From Gammaproteobacteria bacterium RIFCSPHIGHO2_12_FULL_36_30 (lineage in GTDB: Bacteria > Pseudomonadota > Gammaproteobacteria > Coxiellales > Coxiellaceae), in assembly GCA_001801815.1 (NCBI GenBank), contig MGXU01000009.1:1-64000 (forward strand): 64,000 nucleotides of DNA. The letters run 5' to 3'. Shown in pieces: positions 47,133 to 56,768 of the stretch (position 1 is its first letter; each line of letters begins with the position of its first letter). The notes below the pieces were generated by a model. The model saw only the letters and a program-made list of their open reading frames with translations, made no database searches and had not been told where the DNA came from. The translations under genes were made by a program, and so were the position numbers.

Positions 47133-47864
47133 ATGTCGGTAAAAAAAATATTAGTTTTAAGTGCTGCAGCTTTTGTAGCAATGGGTGCAACAGCCGCAAT
47201 GGCTGGTGGACCGGATCATATGGCTATGCCATCTGAACCAGCGTTCCAAAACAATGTTTATATTGAAGGTCATTTTGGTGGTACTTTAGCCAATTGGACT
47301 GACTTCAATTCAAACAATGTAATTGGTAATGCCGGCACATCTTACTTTGCTCCAAGTAGCAATGGTAAAGGTAGTTGGGTTGGTGGTGCTGATTTGGGAT
47401 ATAGCATTACTCAAAATATTGCAGTTGAAGGTGGTTGGTTTTATATTCCACAAGTAAGTGCTAATGGTACTGGCGCTACTCCAGGTACTGCAGCTTCGCA
47501 ATTAGGTCAAACAGCCAAAGTTGATTCTTGGTTTGCATATGCTGCAGCTAAGTTTACAGTGCCTGTTGTAAGCACATTTGACTTGTTTGGTAAAGTCGGT
47601 GTTGCTTATCGTTCGCTGTCTTACACAGTTCCAGCAGCTATTACAGCTATGACTGGTAGTGTAGCAGGTAACGGTGGTTACTGGGCTCCAGTGTTTGGTG
47701 CTGGTGCGCAATATGGTTGGGGCGCTTGGATTCTTGGCTTCCAATACATGTACTTACCAGGCAATTCTGCTGTTAACTACGGTAACACAAGCTTTGGTGC
47801 TCCAAATGCTGCGCCAGAACTTAACCAATTTACTGGTTCGTTGGGTTACAAGTTCGACGTTTAG
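47133..47864 (+). CDS. Outer-membrane beta-barrel protein (OMP2)
   Basis: 243 residues from ATG 47133 (GAGGGAATT upstream; a TTG at 47112 is rejected). The signal peptide MSVKKILVLSAAAFVAMGAT ends at AMA before GG. Strand pattern and C-terminus (LNQFTGSLGYKFDV) parallel OMP1, so the pair arose by duplication. Loops are rich in Asn, Gly and Thr. A strong double terminator follows. Surface function unknown. Confidence 0.82.
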   Translation: MSVKKILVLSAAAFVAMGATAAMAGGPDHMAMPSEPAFQNNVYIEGHFGGTLANWTDFNSNNVIGNAGTSYFAPSSNGKGSWVGGADLGYSITQNIAVEGGWFYIPQVSANGTGATPGTAASQLGQTAKVDSWFAYAAAKFTVPVVSTFDLFGKVGVAYRSLSYTVPAAITAMTGSVAGNGGYWAPVFGAGAQYGWGAWILGFQYMYLPGNSAVNYGNTSFGAPNAAPELNQFTGSLGYKFDV

Positions 47865-47874
47865 TAAAAATTAT

Positions 47875-47898
47875 AAAGACGCGATTTATCGCATCTTT
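47875..47898 (+). terminator. First hairpin of a tandem terminator after OMP2
   Basis: AAAGACGCGA pairs with TCGCATCTTT around TTTA, with one mismatch, 11 nt after the OMP2 stop. Confidence 0.55.
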
Positions 47899-47903
47899 AT
47901 TTC

Positions 47904-47925
47904 AAAAGGGACTTCGGTCCCTTTT
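47904..47925 (+). terminator. Strong Rho-independent terminator after OMP2
   Basis: AAAAGGGAC-TTCG-GTCCCTTTT, a perfect stem with the extra-stable UUCG loop, followed by further Ts. It insulates htpG from OMP transcription. Confidence 0.9.
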
Positions 47926-47934
47926 TTATTTGCA

Positions 47935-47961
47935 CTTGAATTTTCAGCACAACACCCCCAT
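47935..47961 (+). promoter_or_regulatory. Sigma32 (RpoH) heat-shock promoter of htpG
   Basis: CTTGAA (47935-47940), 15 nt, CCCCAT (47956-47961) followed by CTA. This matches the E. coli sigma32 consensus CTTGAA-N13 to 17-CCCCAT almost perfectly, 37 nt before the htpG start. Confidence 0.82.
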
Positions 47962-47998
47962 CTAAAACTCATCTCAATTCATTTTCATGGGGAAAATT

Positions 47999-49921
47999 AT
48001 GACAGTCTCAGCTCAACAAGAAACATTATCCTTCGGCGCCGATGTAAATCAATTATTAGAATTAGTCGCGCATTCACTTTACAGTAATCCCGAAATATTT
48101 TTACGTGAATTAATTTCAAATGCTTCCGACGCCGCTGATAAATTACGCTATGAAGGTTTATCAGACGCAGCATTATATGAAAATGACCCCGAATTAAAAA
48201 TTTGGATTTCAGTTGATAAAGAAAATCGCACAGTCACCATTCGCGATAATGGAATTGGAATGAGTCGCGAAGAAGTCGTTTCAAATTTAGGAACCATCGC
48301 AAAATCAGGAACGCGTGCATTCAAAGAAAAAATTTCCGGAAATAAAAATGGAAATGGCGAACAAAAAAATGATTCACAATTAATCGGACAATTCGGCGTA
48401 GGTTTTTATTCCGCTTATGTTGTTGCAGATAATGTTGTCGTGCGCACGCGTCGCGCCGGCACGAAAGTAGATCAAGGTGTGTATTGGGAATCAACTGGCA
48501 AAGGCGAATTTAACGTTAAAAATATAGATCATTCAGCACGTGGAACTGAAATTACATTACATCTCAAAAAAGAGATGGATGAATATTTAGAGCCGTATAC
48601 ATTGCGTGAAATTATTCGAAAATATTCCGATCATATTGTATTGCCAATTATGATGGCAAAAATTGAAACGCCATCTGACAAAAAAGATAAAAAAGAAATT
48701 GTAATTCCCGAACAAGAAGTGGTAAATCAAGCAAACGCATTATGGACATTGCCAAAAAGTGAAATTACCGACGAGCAATATAATGCATTATACAAGCATA
48801 TTGCGCATGATTTTGAAGATGCGCTTGCATGGTCACACAATAAAGTTGAAGGAAAATTAGAATACACGAGTTTATTATATATTCCAAAACGCGCACCATT
48901 TGATTTGTGGAATCGCGACGTCGTACGTGGATTAAAATTATATGTAAAACGTGTTTTTATTATGGATGATGCAGAACATTGCATGCCATTATATTTGAGA
49001 TTTATAAAAGGTGTTGTTGATACAAATGATTTACCGCTCAACGTTTCGCGCGAAATTTTGCAATCTAATAAGACAATTGATTCCATTAAATCCGCATCAG
49101 TAAAACGTGTATTAAGTTTACTCGAAGAATTAGCTACAAATAATGCTGAAAAATTCGCAACGTTTTGGAAAACATTTGGCGCAGTATTAAAAGAAGGTCC
49201 CGCAGAAGATTTTGCAAATAAAGATCGCATTGCAAATTTACTACGATTTGCAAGCACAAACACAGATAGCGATACGCAAAATGTTAGCTTTAAAGATTAT
49301 ATTGCTCGCATGCAAACCGGCCAGGACAAAATTTACTATTTAATTGCAGATAATTATACCGCAGCAAAAAGCAGCCCACTGCTCGAAGTTTTCCGCAAAA
49401 AAAATATTGAAGTATTATTATTAACAGATCGTGTTGATGAATGGTTGGTTGCACATTTGCCCGAATTTGAAGGCAAAAAGTTACAATCTGTTTCGCAAGG
49501 TGCATTAGATTTGGGAAATTTAGAAGATAAAAAAGTTGTCGAAGAAAAGAAAACTGCCGCAGACAATAATTTTAAAGACGTGATTGAAAAAATGAAAAAA
49601 ATATTAGGTAATCGCGTCAAAGATATTCGTTTTACGTATCGTTTAACAGATTCACCTGCGTGCGTAGTATTTGATGATGAAATGACGGGTCATATGCAAC
49701 GCATGTTAAAAGCAGCGGGACAACCCGTGCAATCTGTTATTCCAATTCTAGAATTAAATCCAGAGCATGCGATTATGCTGAAAATTAAGGGTGAAAATGA
49801 CGAAGCGCGTCTTGCAAGCTGGTCGGATTTATTATTAAATCAAGCTTTGCTCGCAGAAGGTGAGCAATTGGAAAATCCCGCAGCGTTTGTGAAATCATTG
49901 AATCAATTGCTATTGAGTTAG
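47999..49921 (+). CDS. htpG: Chaperone HtpG (Hsp90)
   Basis: 640 residues from ATG 47999; GGGGA at 47989 is spaced for it, while the ATG at 47987 has no ribosome-binding site. ATPase motifs are [37 protein letters not shown] and [14 protein letters not shown]; the middle domain has [10 protein letters not shown]. Hsp90 chaperone acting with DnaK. Its promoter indicates heat-shock control. Confidence 0.98.
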   Translation: MTVSAQQETLSFGADVNQLLELVAHSLYSNPEIFLRELISNASDAADKLRYEGLSDAALYENDPELKIWISVDKENRTVTIRDNGIGMSREEVVSNLGTIAKSGTRAFKEKISGNKNGNGEQKNDSQLIGQFGVGFYSAYVVADNVVVRTRRAGTKVDQGVYWESTGKGEFNVKNIDHSARGTEITLHLKKEMDEYLEPYTLREIIRKYSDHIVLPIMMAKIETPSDKKDKKEIVIPEQEVVNQANALWTLPKSEITDEQYNALYKHIAHDFEDALAWSHNKVEGKLEYTSLLYIPKRAPFDLWNRDVVRGLKLYVKRVFIMDDAEHCMPLYLRFIKGVVDTNDLPLNVSREILQSNKTIDSIKSASVKRVLSLLEELATNNAEKFATFWKTFGAVLKEGPAEDFANKDRIANLLRFASTNTDSDTQNVSFKDYIARMQTGQDKIYYLIADNYTAAKSSPLLEVFRKKNIEVLLLTDRVDEWLVAHLPEFEGKKLQSVSQGALDLGNLEDKKVVEEKKTAADNNFKDVIEKMKKILGNRVKDIRFTYRLTDSPACVVFDDEMTGHMQRMLKAAGQPVQSVIPILELNPEHAIMLKIKGENDEARLASWSDLLLNQALLAEGEQLENPAAFVKSLNQLLLS

Positions 49922-49993
49922 CAACTGTGGTTGTCAGTAGGAATGATCGTTGGAGCGCAAGCGACCATGCCAATAATAATCAAGGAGAAGAAA

Positions 49994-50341
49994 ATGTTAA
50001 AAAAAATAATGCTTGTTGCACTAACGTTAACTTTAATAAATGTTGCACAAGCAGCATTTTTTATTGCTTGTCCCGCAAACACAAAACTTGTGAATAACGG
50101 CGAAAAATATAAAAATTGGACTGTGTCAGTTTTATCAGGAAAAAATATTCCTGTGCCCGTTTCATATCCTGGTTTAATACGCACGAAAATTGAAGGTGTG
50201 CCCGGACTTGCTTGTTATGATGACGATAAACGCGCAACTCGTGTGATTGGTAGACCGCTTTATAATGTTACTTTTACATACACAGATGTTTGCAAAAATC
50301 CAACAGTAGATGAAAAAAAATTAGGATTTTGGTGTCACTAA
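49994..50341 (+). CDS. Small secreted protein of unknown function
   Basis: 115 residues from ATG 49994, with AAGGAG upstream. Signal peptide MLKKIMLVALTLTLINVAQA. The mature part has four cysteines (IACPAN, LACYDD, DVCKNP, FWCH) and patches such as NWTVSVLSGKNIPVPVSYPG, so a disulphide-bonded periplasmic or secreted domain is likely. No family recognised. The end overlaps folD by 4 nt on the other strand. Confidence 0.7.
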   Translation: MLKKIMLVALTLTLINVAQAAFFIACPANTKLVNNGEKYKNWTVSVLSGKNIPVPVSYPGLIRTKIEGVPGLACYDDDKRATRVIGRPLYNVTFTYTDVCKNPTVDEKKLGFWCH

Positions 50342-51186
50342 AATATTTCAGCAGCCATGACCGTATTTTGTAACAACGTTGCAACGGTCATCGGTCCAAC
50401 ACCACCCGGAACTGGCGTAATCCATTTTGCCCTTGTTTTTGCGGTATTAAAATCAATATCACCAGTGATCGTGCCATTGCTTAATCGACTAAATCCAACA
50501 TCAATTACAATTGCGCCAGGTTTAATCCATTCACTTTTAATAATGTCGTGATGACCTGTTGCTGAAATTAAAATATCAGCATCTTTAATAAAATGCTGTA
50601 AATCATGAGTAAAACGATGACAAACTGTGACTGTGCATTTTGCTAATAATAATTCTAACGCCATCGGTCTTCCAACAATATTCGATGCGCCAACAACAAC
50701 AGCATTTTTTCCCACAAGATTTTCGCCTGTCGCTTGCAATAATGTCATTACACCGTGCGGCGTGCATGGACGCAACAGCGGACGCCTTTGTGCTAATCTG
50801 CCTAAATTATAGGGATGAAAACCATCCACATCTTTTTTATAATTAATTTTTTCTAATAATTCATCCGCGTTTAATTGTTGCGGTAGCGGCAATTGTAATA
50901 AAATGCCGTGTACTTTTTCATCATTATTTAAATTATCAATTAATTTTTCTAATGCTTTTTGATCTGTATTTTCAGGCAAACGATATACAGTAGAAATAAT
51001 TCCGACTTGTTCGCACGCTCTTTTTTTATGCCCCACGTACGTTTCTGACGCATGATTATTACCAACCAAAATAACCGCCAAACCCGGCGCAGGCAAATTC
51101 TTTTTTTTGCGTAATTGAATTTTTTCCGCAACACTCGCTTTGATTTTTTCAGCGATTGCGCGACCATCTAAAATAGTTGCTGTCAT
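50338..51186 (-). CDS. folD: Bifunctional methylenetetrahydrofolate dehydrogenase/cyclohydrolase
   Basis: 282 residues. The substrate-site YVGHKKRACEQVGI includes the catalytic lysine; VVGASNIVGRPMALELLLAK and PVPGGVGPMTVATLLQNT are diagnostic. It interconverts methylene-, methenyl- and formyl-THF with NADP. AT-rich promoter region shared with a divergent SDR gene. Confidence 0.97.
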   Translation of the reverse strand: MTATILDGRAIAEKIKASVAEKIQLRKKKNLPAPGLAVILVGNNHASETYVGHKKRACEQVGIISTVYRLPENTDQKALEKLIDNLNNDEKVHGILLQLPLPQQLNADELLEKINYKKDVDGFHPYNLGRLAQRRPLLRPCTPHGVMTLLQATGENLVGKNAVVVGASNIVGRPMALELLLAKCTVTVCHRFTHDLQHFIKDADILISATGHHDIIKSEWIKPGAIVIDVGFSRLSNGTITGDIDFNTAKTRAKWITPVPGGVGPMTVATLLQNTVMAAEIF

Positions 51187-51254
51187 TTTATTGCCTGTTT
51201 TTATGCTAATATAAGCGTATTATACGCTAATTGAGTAATAATTGAGAGTGAAAC

Positions 51255-52019
51255 ATGCTAAAAAATAAGATCGTTTTAATTACAGGTGCATCCAGCGGAA
51301 TTGGCGCTGCATGCGCAGGGCAATTTGCAAAAGCAGGTGCGAAATTAATTTTATGTGCACGTCGAATTAAAATAATAAATGAATTAGCGGAGCAATTAAC
51401 AAAAAAATTTCAAACAGAAATAATTTGCGTCGAGTTGGATGTAAAAAATTATTCTGAAATAAAAAAACAACTATCTACATTACCAGAAAAATTTAAAAAT
51501 ATTGATATATTAATTAATAATGCAGGATTAGCGGCAGGGCGTGACGCAGTGCAAAATGCAGATGTGAATGATTGGGAAGAAATGATTAATACGAACATAA
51601 AAGGTTTGCTTTACATGACGCACGAAATTTTACCGCAGATGATTACGCGAAACGCAGGACATATTATTAATATTGGTTCGATTGCAGGTCATGCAGTTTA
51701 TCCGAACGGTGCAGTATATTGCGCAACAAAATTTGCAGTGAAAGCATTATCAGAAGGTTTACGTATGGATTTATTGGGAACCAATATTCGTGTGAGCTCA
51801 GTTGATCCAGGCGCAGTTGAAACTAATTTTAGTAATGTGCGATTTAAAGGCGACGTGGAGCGTGCTGCAAAAGTATATGAAGGTTTTGAACCATTAAAAG
51901 CATCTGATATTGCCGATGCAATTTTATATTGCGCAACACGTCCAGCCCATGTCAATGTAAGTGAAATATTAATCATGCCAACAGCTCAAGTTGCGGTTGG
52001 AATGATTGCGCGGAAGTAG
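51255..52019 (+). CDS. Short-chain dehydrogenase/reductase, YdfG-like
   Basis: 254 residues. The cofactor motif ITGASSGIGAACAGQFAKAG at the N-terminus (TGxxxGxG), NNAG in LINNAGLAAGRD, and the catalytic Ser, Tyr and Lys in NIGSIAGHAVYPNG and YCATKFAVKALSEG are intact. CARR after strand 2 suggests NADP. The closest pattern is YdfG-type 3-hydroxy acid (serine) dehydrogenase. It ends 4 nt before an MFS gene and is probably co-transcribed with it. Confidence 0.9.
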   Translation: MLKNKIVLITGASSGIGAACAGQFAKAGAKLILCARRIKIINELAEQLTKKFQTEIICVELDVKNYSEIKKQLSTLPEKFKNIDILINNAGLAAGRDAVQNADVNDWEEMINTNIKGLLYMTHEILPQMITRNAGHIINIGSIAGHAVYPNGAVYCATKFAVKALSEGLRMDLLGTNIRVSSVDPGAVETNFSNVRFKGDVERAAKVYEGFEPLKASDIADAILYCATRPAHVNVSEILIMPTAQVAVGMIARK

Positions 52020-52023
52020 TGAT

Positions 52024-53427
52024 ATGTTTTTTACCCTAAAACGCATGACCATGTTAATTATTTCAATCGCATTATTTATGGATGTGATCGATTCGAATGT
52101 GATTAATACTGCTGTTCCTGCAATGGCGCATACATTTTCTGTTAATCCAATTGATATTAAAGTCGCATTAATTAGTTATTTATTAAGCTTAGCTGTTTTT
52201 ATTCCGATGAGTGGATGGACGGCAGATAAATATGGTGTGAAAAATATTTTTATTGGTGCGATTGCATTATTCACAATCACTTCTTTTTTTTGTGGGTACG
52301 CACGCACATTGCCAATTTTAGTCATCGCACGATTTATTCAAGGGATTGGCGGTGCATTTATGATTTCACTCGGGCGATTAGTGATCGCACGCACATTTAA
52401 ACGTCACGAATTAGTTGCTGCAATGAATACGGTAATTATTGTGGTTTCAGTTGGTGTGATGGTTGGTCCATTTGTCGGCGGTGTGATTGTTGATTATTTA
52501 TCGTGGCCGTGGATTTTCTGGGTGAATTTGCCCATCGGTGTTTTCTTAATTATATTAGCTGCGTATAAATTAAAAGAAACGACACCGAAAAATCCGCGAC
52601 CATTTGATTTTTTAGGATTTCTTTTATTTGGTGGTAGTTTGTCGCTTTTATGTTACTCATTATCCGAAATGAGTGAATCGCACGTGGATTTTGATGCGGT
52701 AATGATGCGATTTTTTACCGCATTTTTAATGTTAATCGCATATTGTTTTTATGCGCTGCGAAAAAAATTTCCGGTAATTAAAATTACATTATTTCGTATT
52801 CGCACATTTCGTGTTTCTGTTTTTGGAAATTTGTGTGCGCGATTTGGTTTTGGTGGTATTCCATTTTTATTACCATTGTTGCAACAAGTTGCGTTGGGTT
52901 TTAGTCCACAATTATCAGGACTTTTATTAATGCCAATTGCATTTGGTATTATGTTTTCAAAAGTGATGGCGATAAAAATATTGAGAGCATTAGGTTATAA
53001 AAAATATTTAATTATAAATACTTTTTTTGTTGGATTTAGTTTATTACTATTTCAATTAATTAATGCGCAAACGCCGATTTATACAATCGCATGTATGACA
53101 TTTATTTTTGGTGTATTTATTTCTGCACAATATACCGCGATGAATTCGTTGGCATTAGCGGATGTTGAAGATGCAGATTTAAGTGCATCGACAAGCATTA
53201 CAAGCACAACACAAATATTAGCGCAAAGTTTAGGTGTTGCAGTTGGCGCAATATTTTTGCGTATTTATTCATTTCAGTTAAATAAAAAATTATTACTCAC
53301 GCCGCTTGTGTTTCATTACACATTTTTATCATTAGCTGTTTTGACTTTTTTGTCTTCGTTGATGTTTTTACATTTAAAAACAGGCGATGGAAAAAGAATG
53401 TTGATGAAAGTGGAAAGTGAAGGATAA
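52024..53427 (+). CDS. MFS exporter, DHA2 (EmrB/QacA) type
   Basis: 467 residues from ATG 52024. About 14 hydrophobic segments. LFMDVIDSNVINTAVPAMAH (segment 1, motif D1-like) and SGWTADKYGVKNIFIGAIAL (motif A) identify the family, and GVMVGPFVGGVIVDYLSWPW is motif C of exporters. Likely proton-driven export of hydrophobic compounds. No membrane-fusion partner (emrA) is next to it. A strong terminator follows. Confidence 0.92.
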   Translation: MFFTLKRMTMLIISIALFMDVIDSNVINTAVPAMAHTFSVNPIDIKVALISYLLSLAVFIPMSGWTADKYGVKNIFIGAIALFTITSFFCGYARTLPILVIARFIQGIGGAFMISLGRLVIARTFKRHELVAAMNTVIIVVSVGVMVGPFVGGVIVDYLSWPWIFWVNLPIGVFLIILAAYKLKETTPKNPRPFDFLGFLLFGGSLSLLCYSLSEMSESHVDFDAVMMRFFTAFLMLIAYCFYALRKKFPVIKITLFRIRTFRVSVFGNLCARFGFGGIPFLLPLLQQVALGFSPQLSGLLLMPIAFGIMFSKVMAIKILRALGYKKYLIINTFFVGFSLLLFQLINAQTPIYTIACMTFIFGVFISAQYTAMNSLALADVEDADLSASTSITSTTQILAQSLGVAVGAIFLRIYSFQLNKKLLLTPLVFHYTFLSLAVLTFLSSLMFLHLKTGDGKRMLMKVESEG

Positions 53428-53428
53428 A

Positions 53429-53462
53429 AAACCTTCCGCGCAAAAAAATATGCGGAAGGTTT
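53429..53462. terminator. Bidirectional terminator between convergent genes
   Basis: AAACCTTCCGC (53429-53439) and GCGGAAGGTTT (53452-53462) form a perfect 11-bp stem with a 12-nt A-rich loop; a T-run follows on the + strand and A-runs allow use on the minus strand. Confidence 0.88.
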
Positions 53463-53470
53463 AAATTTTT

Positions 53471-53815
53471 TTAGAGGTAAGGCGGTGCTTTGACGGGCGT
53501 GGATGTCGCTGTCGCTGTCACATTTTCTTGACGAGAAGATTTGTTATCGAACATCATCATCCTTATTCTTAACTGATTGGCAATAGTATCGCGACCGCTT
53601 TTCAAAGTGGCAACTATCGTACGGACATTTGGATTTTCATTGTTTTTATGTGCAATTCCAAGAAACTCTGCCAAATCATGAGCGCCTGGTAAGTTACTCA
53701 ATTGTTTTGATAGATCATGTGCGACCTCATAATTACCAGCGTTTATAGCCTTACGTATTTGCTCACTGAGTGTGGGTGTTGTGTTTTGAAAAAATGTTGT
53801 AACACTGCGTTTCAT
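53471..53815 (-). CDS. Hypothetical protein
   Basis: 114 residues, soluble, no family recognised. The middle looks helical (LSEQIRKAINAGNYEVAHDL, DLAEFLGIAHKNNENPN) and could be a short helical-repeat (TPR-like) unit; the C-terminus is Thr/Ala/Pro-rich. AAAGGTG lies upstream of the ATG on the minus strand, and a good terminator follows, so it is probably a real gene. Confidence 0.62.
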   Translation of the reverse strand: MKRSVTTFFQNTTPTLSEQIRKAINAGNYEVAHDLSKQLSNLPGAHDLAEFLGIAHKNNENPNVRTIVATLKSGRDTIANQLRIRMMMFDNKSSRQENVTATATSTPVKAPPYL

Positions 53816-53945
53816 ATTTCACCTTTATAAATAATAATTATAAATAATAAAGCGCATGTTATACCAGAATTCTTAAGAAAATATGATGTGGATGAAAATA
53901 ATTTATTTTAATGTGATGTTAAGATTTGTTGTTGTGGTTGGTTTA

Positions 53946-53996
53946 CTGCAAAACGCCCTTGTTCCATTCGCTGCGCTCATTGCACGCGGGCTTCTG
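53946..53996 (-). repeat. Family A dispersed repeat, copy 6 (inverted)
   Basis: On the minus strand CAGAAGCCCGCGTGCAATG to AACAAGGGCGTTTTGCAG, 51 nt, one base different from copy 3 at 11689-11739. It lies 20 nt downstream of the mltD stop in the same relative orientation, reading after the gene in the opposite direction to its neighbour 53471-53815. Confidence 0.85.
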
Positions 53997-54016
53997 TAAG
54001 CGCGTTGATCGCTTTC

Positions 54017-55387
54017 TTACGCATTCGGCAATTCAAGATGCTCGCCAATACTGAGATCAGTCGTTTTTAAATGATTGTGTTCGATAATGTAATAAGTTGT
54101 CGTATTAAATTCCGCAGCGAGTTGATGTAAATTATCGCCTGGTTTTACAATATATAAATGTTCATTGCTCGCAATTGTTTTTTTCGTTTGTTTTGAAAAT
54201 ACAATATGTTTTACTGGCACAACATGTGTAATGTGCGCAACCGTCGTTATTTTTTTCTTCGCAGTCGCAACAACATGTGTAATTGATGTAATTTTTTTCT
54301 TCGCAGGTGGCGTTACAATTTTATTTGAGACTTGTAATTGTTCGCCAATACGCAGCGGTGTATTTAAATTAATATGATTCCATTGCTCCAATTGCGTTTC
54401 GGTATCACCAAATCGATGTGCAATTACCCACAAATTATCGCCTGATTTTACAATATAATGTGTATGCGAATATTCTTTTTCAATTGCTTTATGCGCCGCT
54501 AAATGTTTATCGAATGTTTGTTTTTTTCCTGCAGGTAAAACGACCGTAATAATTTGATGCGGCGGCGTGACGTCATGATTCAACGCAGGATTTAATTTTT
54601 GTACTGTATTTACCGATGTATGCGCAAGATGTGCAATTGTATTAATATTCATTTCTTTATTAATTTTTACAGTTGTTGTAACTGCTTTATCAGGAACGCG
54701 TGCCAGTTGAATTCCATAAGCGTGTGGATGTTGAATAATAGTCGCTAATGCTAATAATTTTGGAACATAGGCTTCCGTTTCTTTTGGTAGTTGTAATGCC
54801 CAAAAATCAGTTGGTCGACCGTGCGCTTGATTATATTTAATTGCTTCTAATACTGGACCGGGCCCTGCATCATAAGCAGCGAGTGCTAATAACCAATTGT
54901 GATCAAACATTTGATACAAGTAAGATAAAAAATGTAGCGCAACTTTTGTTGAAACAGTTGTGCTGCGACGACCATCATAAAAATAATTCATTTTAACGCC
55001 GTATGTGTAAGCTGTGCTTGGCATCAATTGCCATAAACCTTGAGCGCCTGCACGCGAATCACCATCAGGAACATAACCACTTTCAATCATGGGTAATAAT
55101 GCTAATTCGGCAGGGACGTGATATTTTTTAGTTTCTTGAAAGACGTAATACAGATAAGGTTTTGCGTTGACTGTGAGACGCTGGATATATTTTCGATTTC
55201 GTAGGTCCCAATCAATTTGTTGTTGTACGTCTGATTTGTCGATATAAGATGCGGGTATGTCAAAATTTTGCGACATCACCGGCCATAAATTCTGAGCGCT
55301 AGGTGATAAATATGCTTGCGCTGGTATATTAATCCAGCCCAACATGATTGTGATGATAAACAGTAATGTCCGAATCATGTATCGCAT
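54017..55387 (-). CDS. mltD: Membrane-bound lytic murein transglycosylase D with LysM domains
   Basis: About 456 residues. The start is uncertain: ATGs at 55396, 55387 and 55378 precede the signal segment MIRTLLFIITIMLGWINIPA, and the frame extends to 55459. The SLT catalytic domain has LALLPMIESGYVPDG (catalytic Glu), AGAQGLWQLMPSTAY and LALAAYDAGPGPV. Two C-terminal LysM domains begin HYIVKSGDNLWVIAHRFG and LYIVKPGDNLHQLAAEF. It cleaves peptidoglycan glycan strands. No lipobox was seen, so it may be soluble or anchored by the uncleaved signal. Divergent from the methyltransferase gene, as in other gammaproteobacteria. Confidence 0.92.
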   Translation of the reverse strand: MRYMIRTLLFIITIMLGWINIPAQAYLSPSAQNLWPVMSQNFDIPASYIDKSDVQQQIDWDLRNRKYIQRLTVNAKPYLYYVFQETKKYHVPAELALLPMIESGYVPDGDSRAGAQGLWQLMPSTAYTYGVKMNYFYDGRRSTTVSTKVALHFLSYLYQMFDHNWLLALAAYDAGPGPVLEAIKYNQAHGRPTDFWALQLPKETEAYVPKLLALATIIQHPHAYGIQLARVPDKAVTTTVKINKEMNINTIAHLAHTSVNTVQKLNPALNHDVTPPHQIITVVLPAGKKQTFDKHLAAHKAIEKEYSHTHYIVKSGDNLWVIAHRFGDTETQLEQWNHINLNTPLRIGEQLQVSNKIVTPPAKKKITSITHVVATAKKKITTVAHITHVVPVKHIVFSKQTKKTIASNEHLYIVKPGDNLHQLAAEFNTTTYYIIEHNHLKTTDLSIGEHLELPNA

Positions 55388-55559
55388 GCCGATCATATTA
55401 CGGACTGAGGTTCTGTTAATCAACCATTTTTTCCTAACTGGTTGATTTTTTACACACATTCATCATTTACTTTTAACAAAAATTGATCAACAAAAGATCA
55501 AATTATTTAAAGATGCGAAATGACTGAGATGTCGTTATGATGAGTGCAATAACGAATTC

Positions 55560-56219
55560 ATGATGTGGAGCGTATTTATTTTTATGTATTCGCACACGCA
55601 AAATAATTACATATTATCGCAAGAAAAAATTGTGCTTGATCGTTTATTAAAATTAAAACGCGGAAATGATTTATTGCAAATTGGCGGACCAAATGATGGA
55701 TCATTTACAGAAAATGCGCGCGTTACAAGACGATTTTTTATTGATTCGCATGCACAGGTCAATTGCAAAATCCCTTTTATTCAGGCGAATGCAGAATGTT
55801 TGCCAATTCAATCTGAAACGATGGATATCATTTTATTAATTCATGAGTTAGAATCTGCGCGCAATCCAATGGACGTTTTGCACGAAGTGTATCGCGTGCT
55901 GCGGCCAAATGGTCGTGTGATAGTCATTGGTTTTAATCGATGGGGCTTGTGGAATTTATTTCGATCGCACGAAAAATATTATTCGATGGGAAAAATTCGG
56001 TGTTATTTGCGCGCATTAAATTTTGATATTAAAAAACAACAAACATTATGTTTTTGGCCGCCGTCATTATTAGCAGAAACATTAGGACAATTTATTTTTC
56101 CAAATGCAGGTGGAATTTATTTATTTGTTGCGCAAAAAAATATTGTTGGTATGACGCCGCTAAAAGCAAATCATTATGCGCGACGCAGTATTGAAACCAG
56201 ATTTATTGCGACGAGGTGA
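55560..56219 (+). CDS. Class I SAM-dependent methyltransferase
   Basis: 219 residues. Motif I is LLQIGGPNDGSF (weakened from the usual GxGxG), motif II-like MDIILLIHELESARNPMDVL and VYRVLRPNGRVIVIGFNRWG are methyltransferase_11 landmarks. Located in the conserved mltD-methyltransferase-rnhA cluster; the substrate of this family member is unknown. It ends 3 nt before rnhA. Confidence 0.87.
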   Translation: MMWSVFIFMYSHTQNNYILSQEKIVLDRLLKLKRGNDLLQIGGPNDGSFTENARVTRRFFIDSHAQVNCKIPFIQANAECLPIQSETMDIILLIHELESARNPMDVLHEVYRVLRPNGRVIVIGFNRWGLWNLFRSHEKYYSMGKIRCYLRALNFDIKKQQTLCFWPPSLLAETLGQFIFPNAGGIYLFVAQKNIVGMTPLKANHYARRSIETRFIATR

Positions 56220-56222
56220 AGT

Positions 56223-56654
56223 GTGAAAAAAGTTGAATTATTTACCGATGGCGCATGCCGCGGCAATCCAGGTCCTGGCGGTTGGGGTGTGTTGATGCGT
56301 TACGGCACAACCGAAAAAAAATTATTCGGCGCAGAAAAACATACCACTAATAATCGCATGGAATTAATGGCCGCAATTAAAGGATTATCTGCATTAAAAG
56401 AAAAATGCAGCGTGGAAATTACAACTGATTCGCAATATGTACGTTTAGGTGTAACAGAATGGCTTTCTGGTTGGAAAAAAAGAAATTGGAAAACTGCCGA
56501 TAAAAAACCTGTTAAAAACCAGGATTTGTGGGAAATGCTTGATTCTGAAATTATCAAACATGATATTACGTGGCATTGGGTAAAAGGTCATAGTGGTCAT
56601 ATAGAAAATGAAATTGCAGATCAATTGGCGAATTTAGCGATTGATGAGTTGTAA
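56223..56654 (+). CDS. rnhA: Ribonuclease HI (GTG start)
   Basis: 143 residues. Active-site residues lie in [19 protein letters not shown] (Asp), [10 protein letters not shown] (Glu), [14 protein letters not shown] (Asp) and [12 protein letters not shown] (Asp). It degrades RNA in RNA-DNA hybrids. Starts at GTG 56223. In many gammaproteobacteria dnaQ is the next gene; here two large unknown genes of about 3.5 kb separate them. Confidence 0.97.
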   Translation: MKKVELFTDGACRGNPGPGGWGVLMRYGTTEKKLFGAEKHTTNNRMELMAAIKGLSALKEKCSVEITTDSQYVRLGVTEWLSGWKKRNWKTADKKPVKNQDLWEMLDSEIIKHDITWHWVKGHSGHIENEIADQLANLAIDEL

Positions 56655-56658
56655 AATC

Positions 56659-56684
56659 AAAAAGGCAAAAAAGCTAGCCTGACA
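56659..56684 (-). repeat. Dispersed motif TGTCAGGCTAGC..TTTTTGCC, copy 2
   Basis: On the minus strand TGTCAGGCTAGC, then TTTTTTGCCTTTTT, near-identical to 19748-19776. It lies 5 nt after the rnhA stop. Confidence 0.4.
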
Positions 56685-56768
56685 AAGTAAATTAACAGTA
56701 CATTTCATATTTCCTTCAGATTCGTAGACTATAATTAATGCAGTGGAAGAAAAACTGAGTAGCGAATT

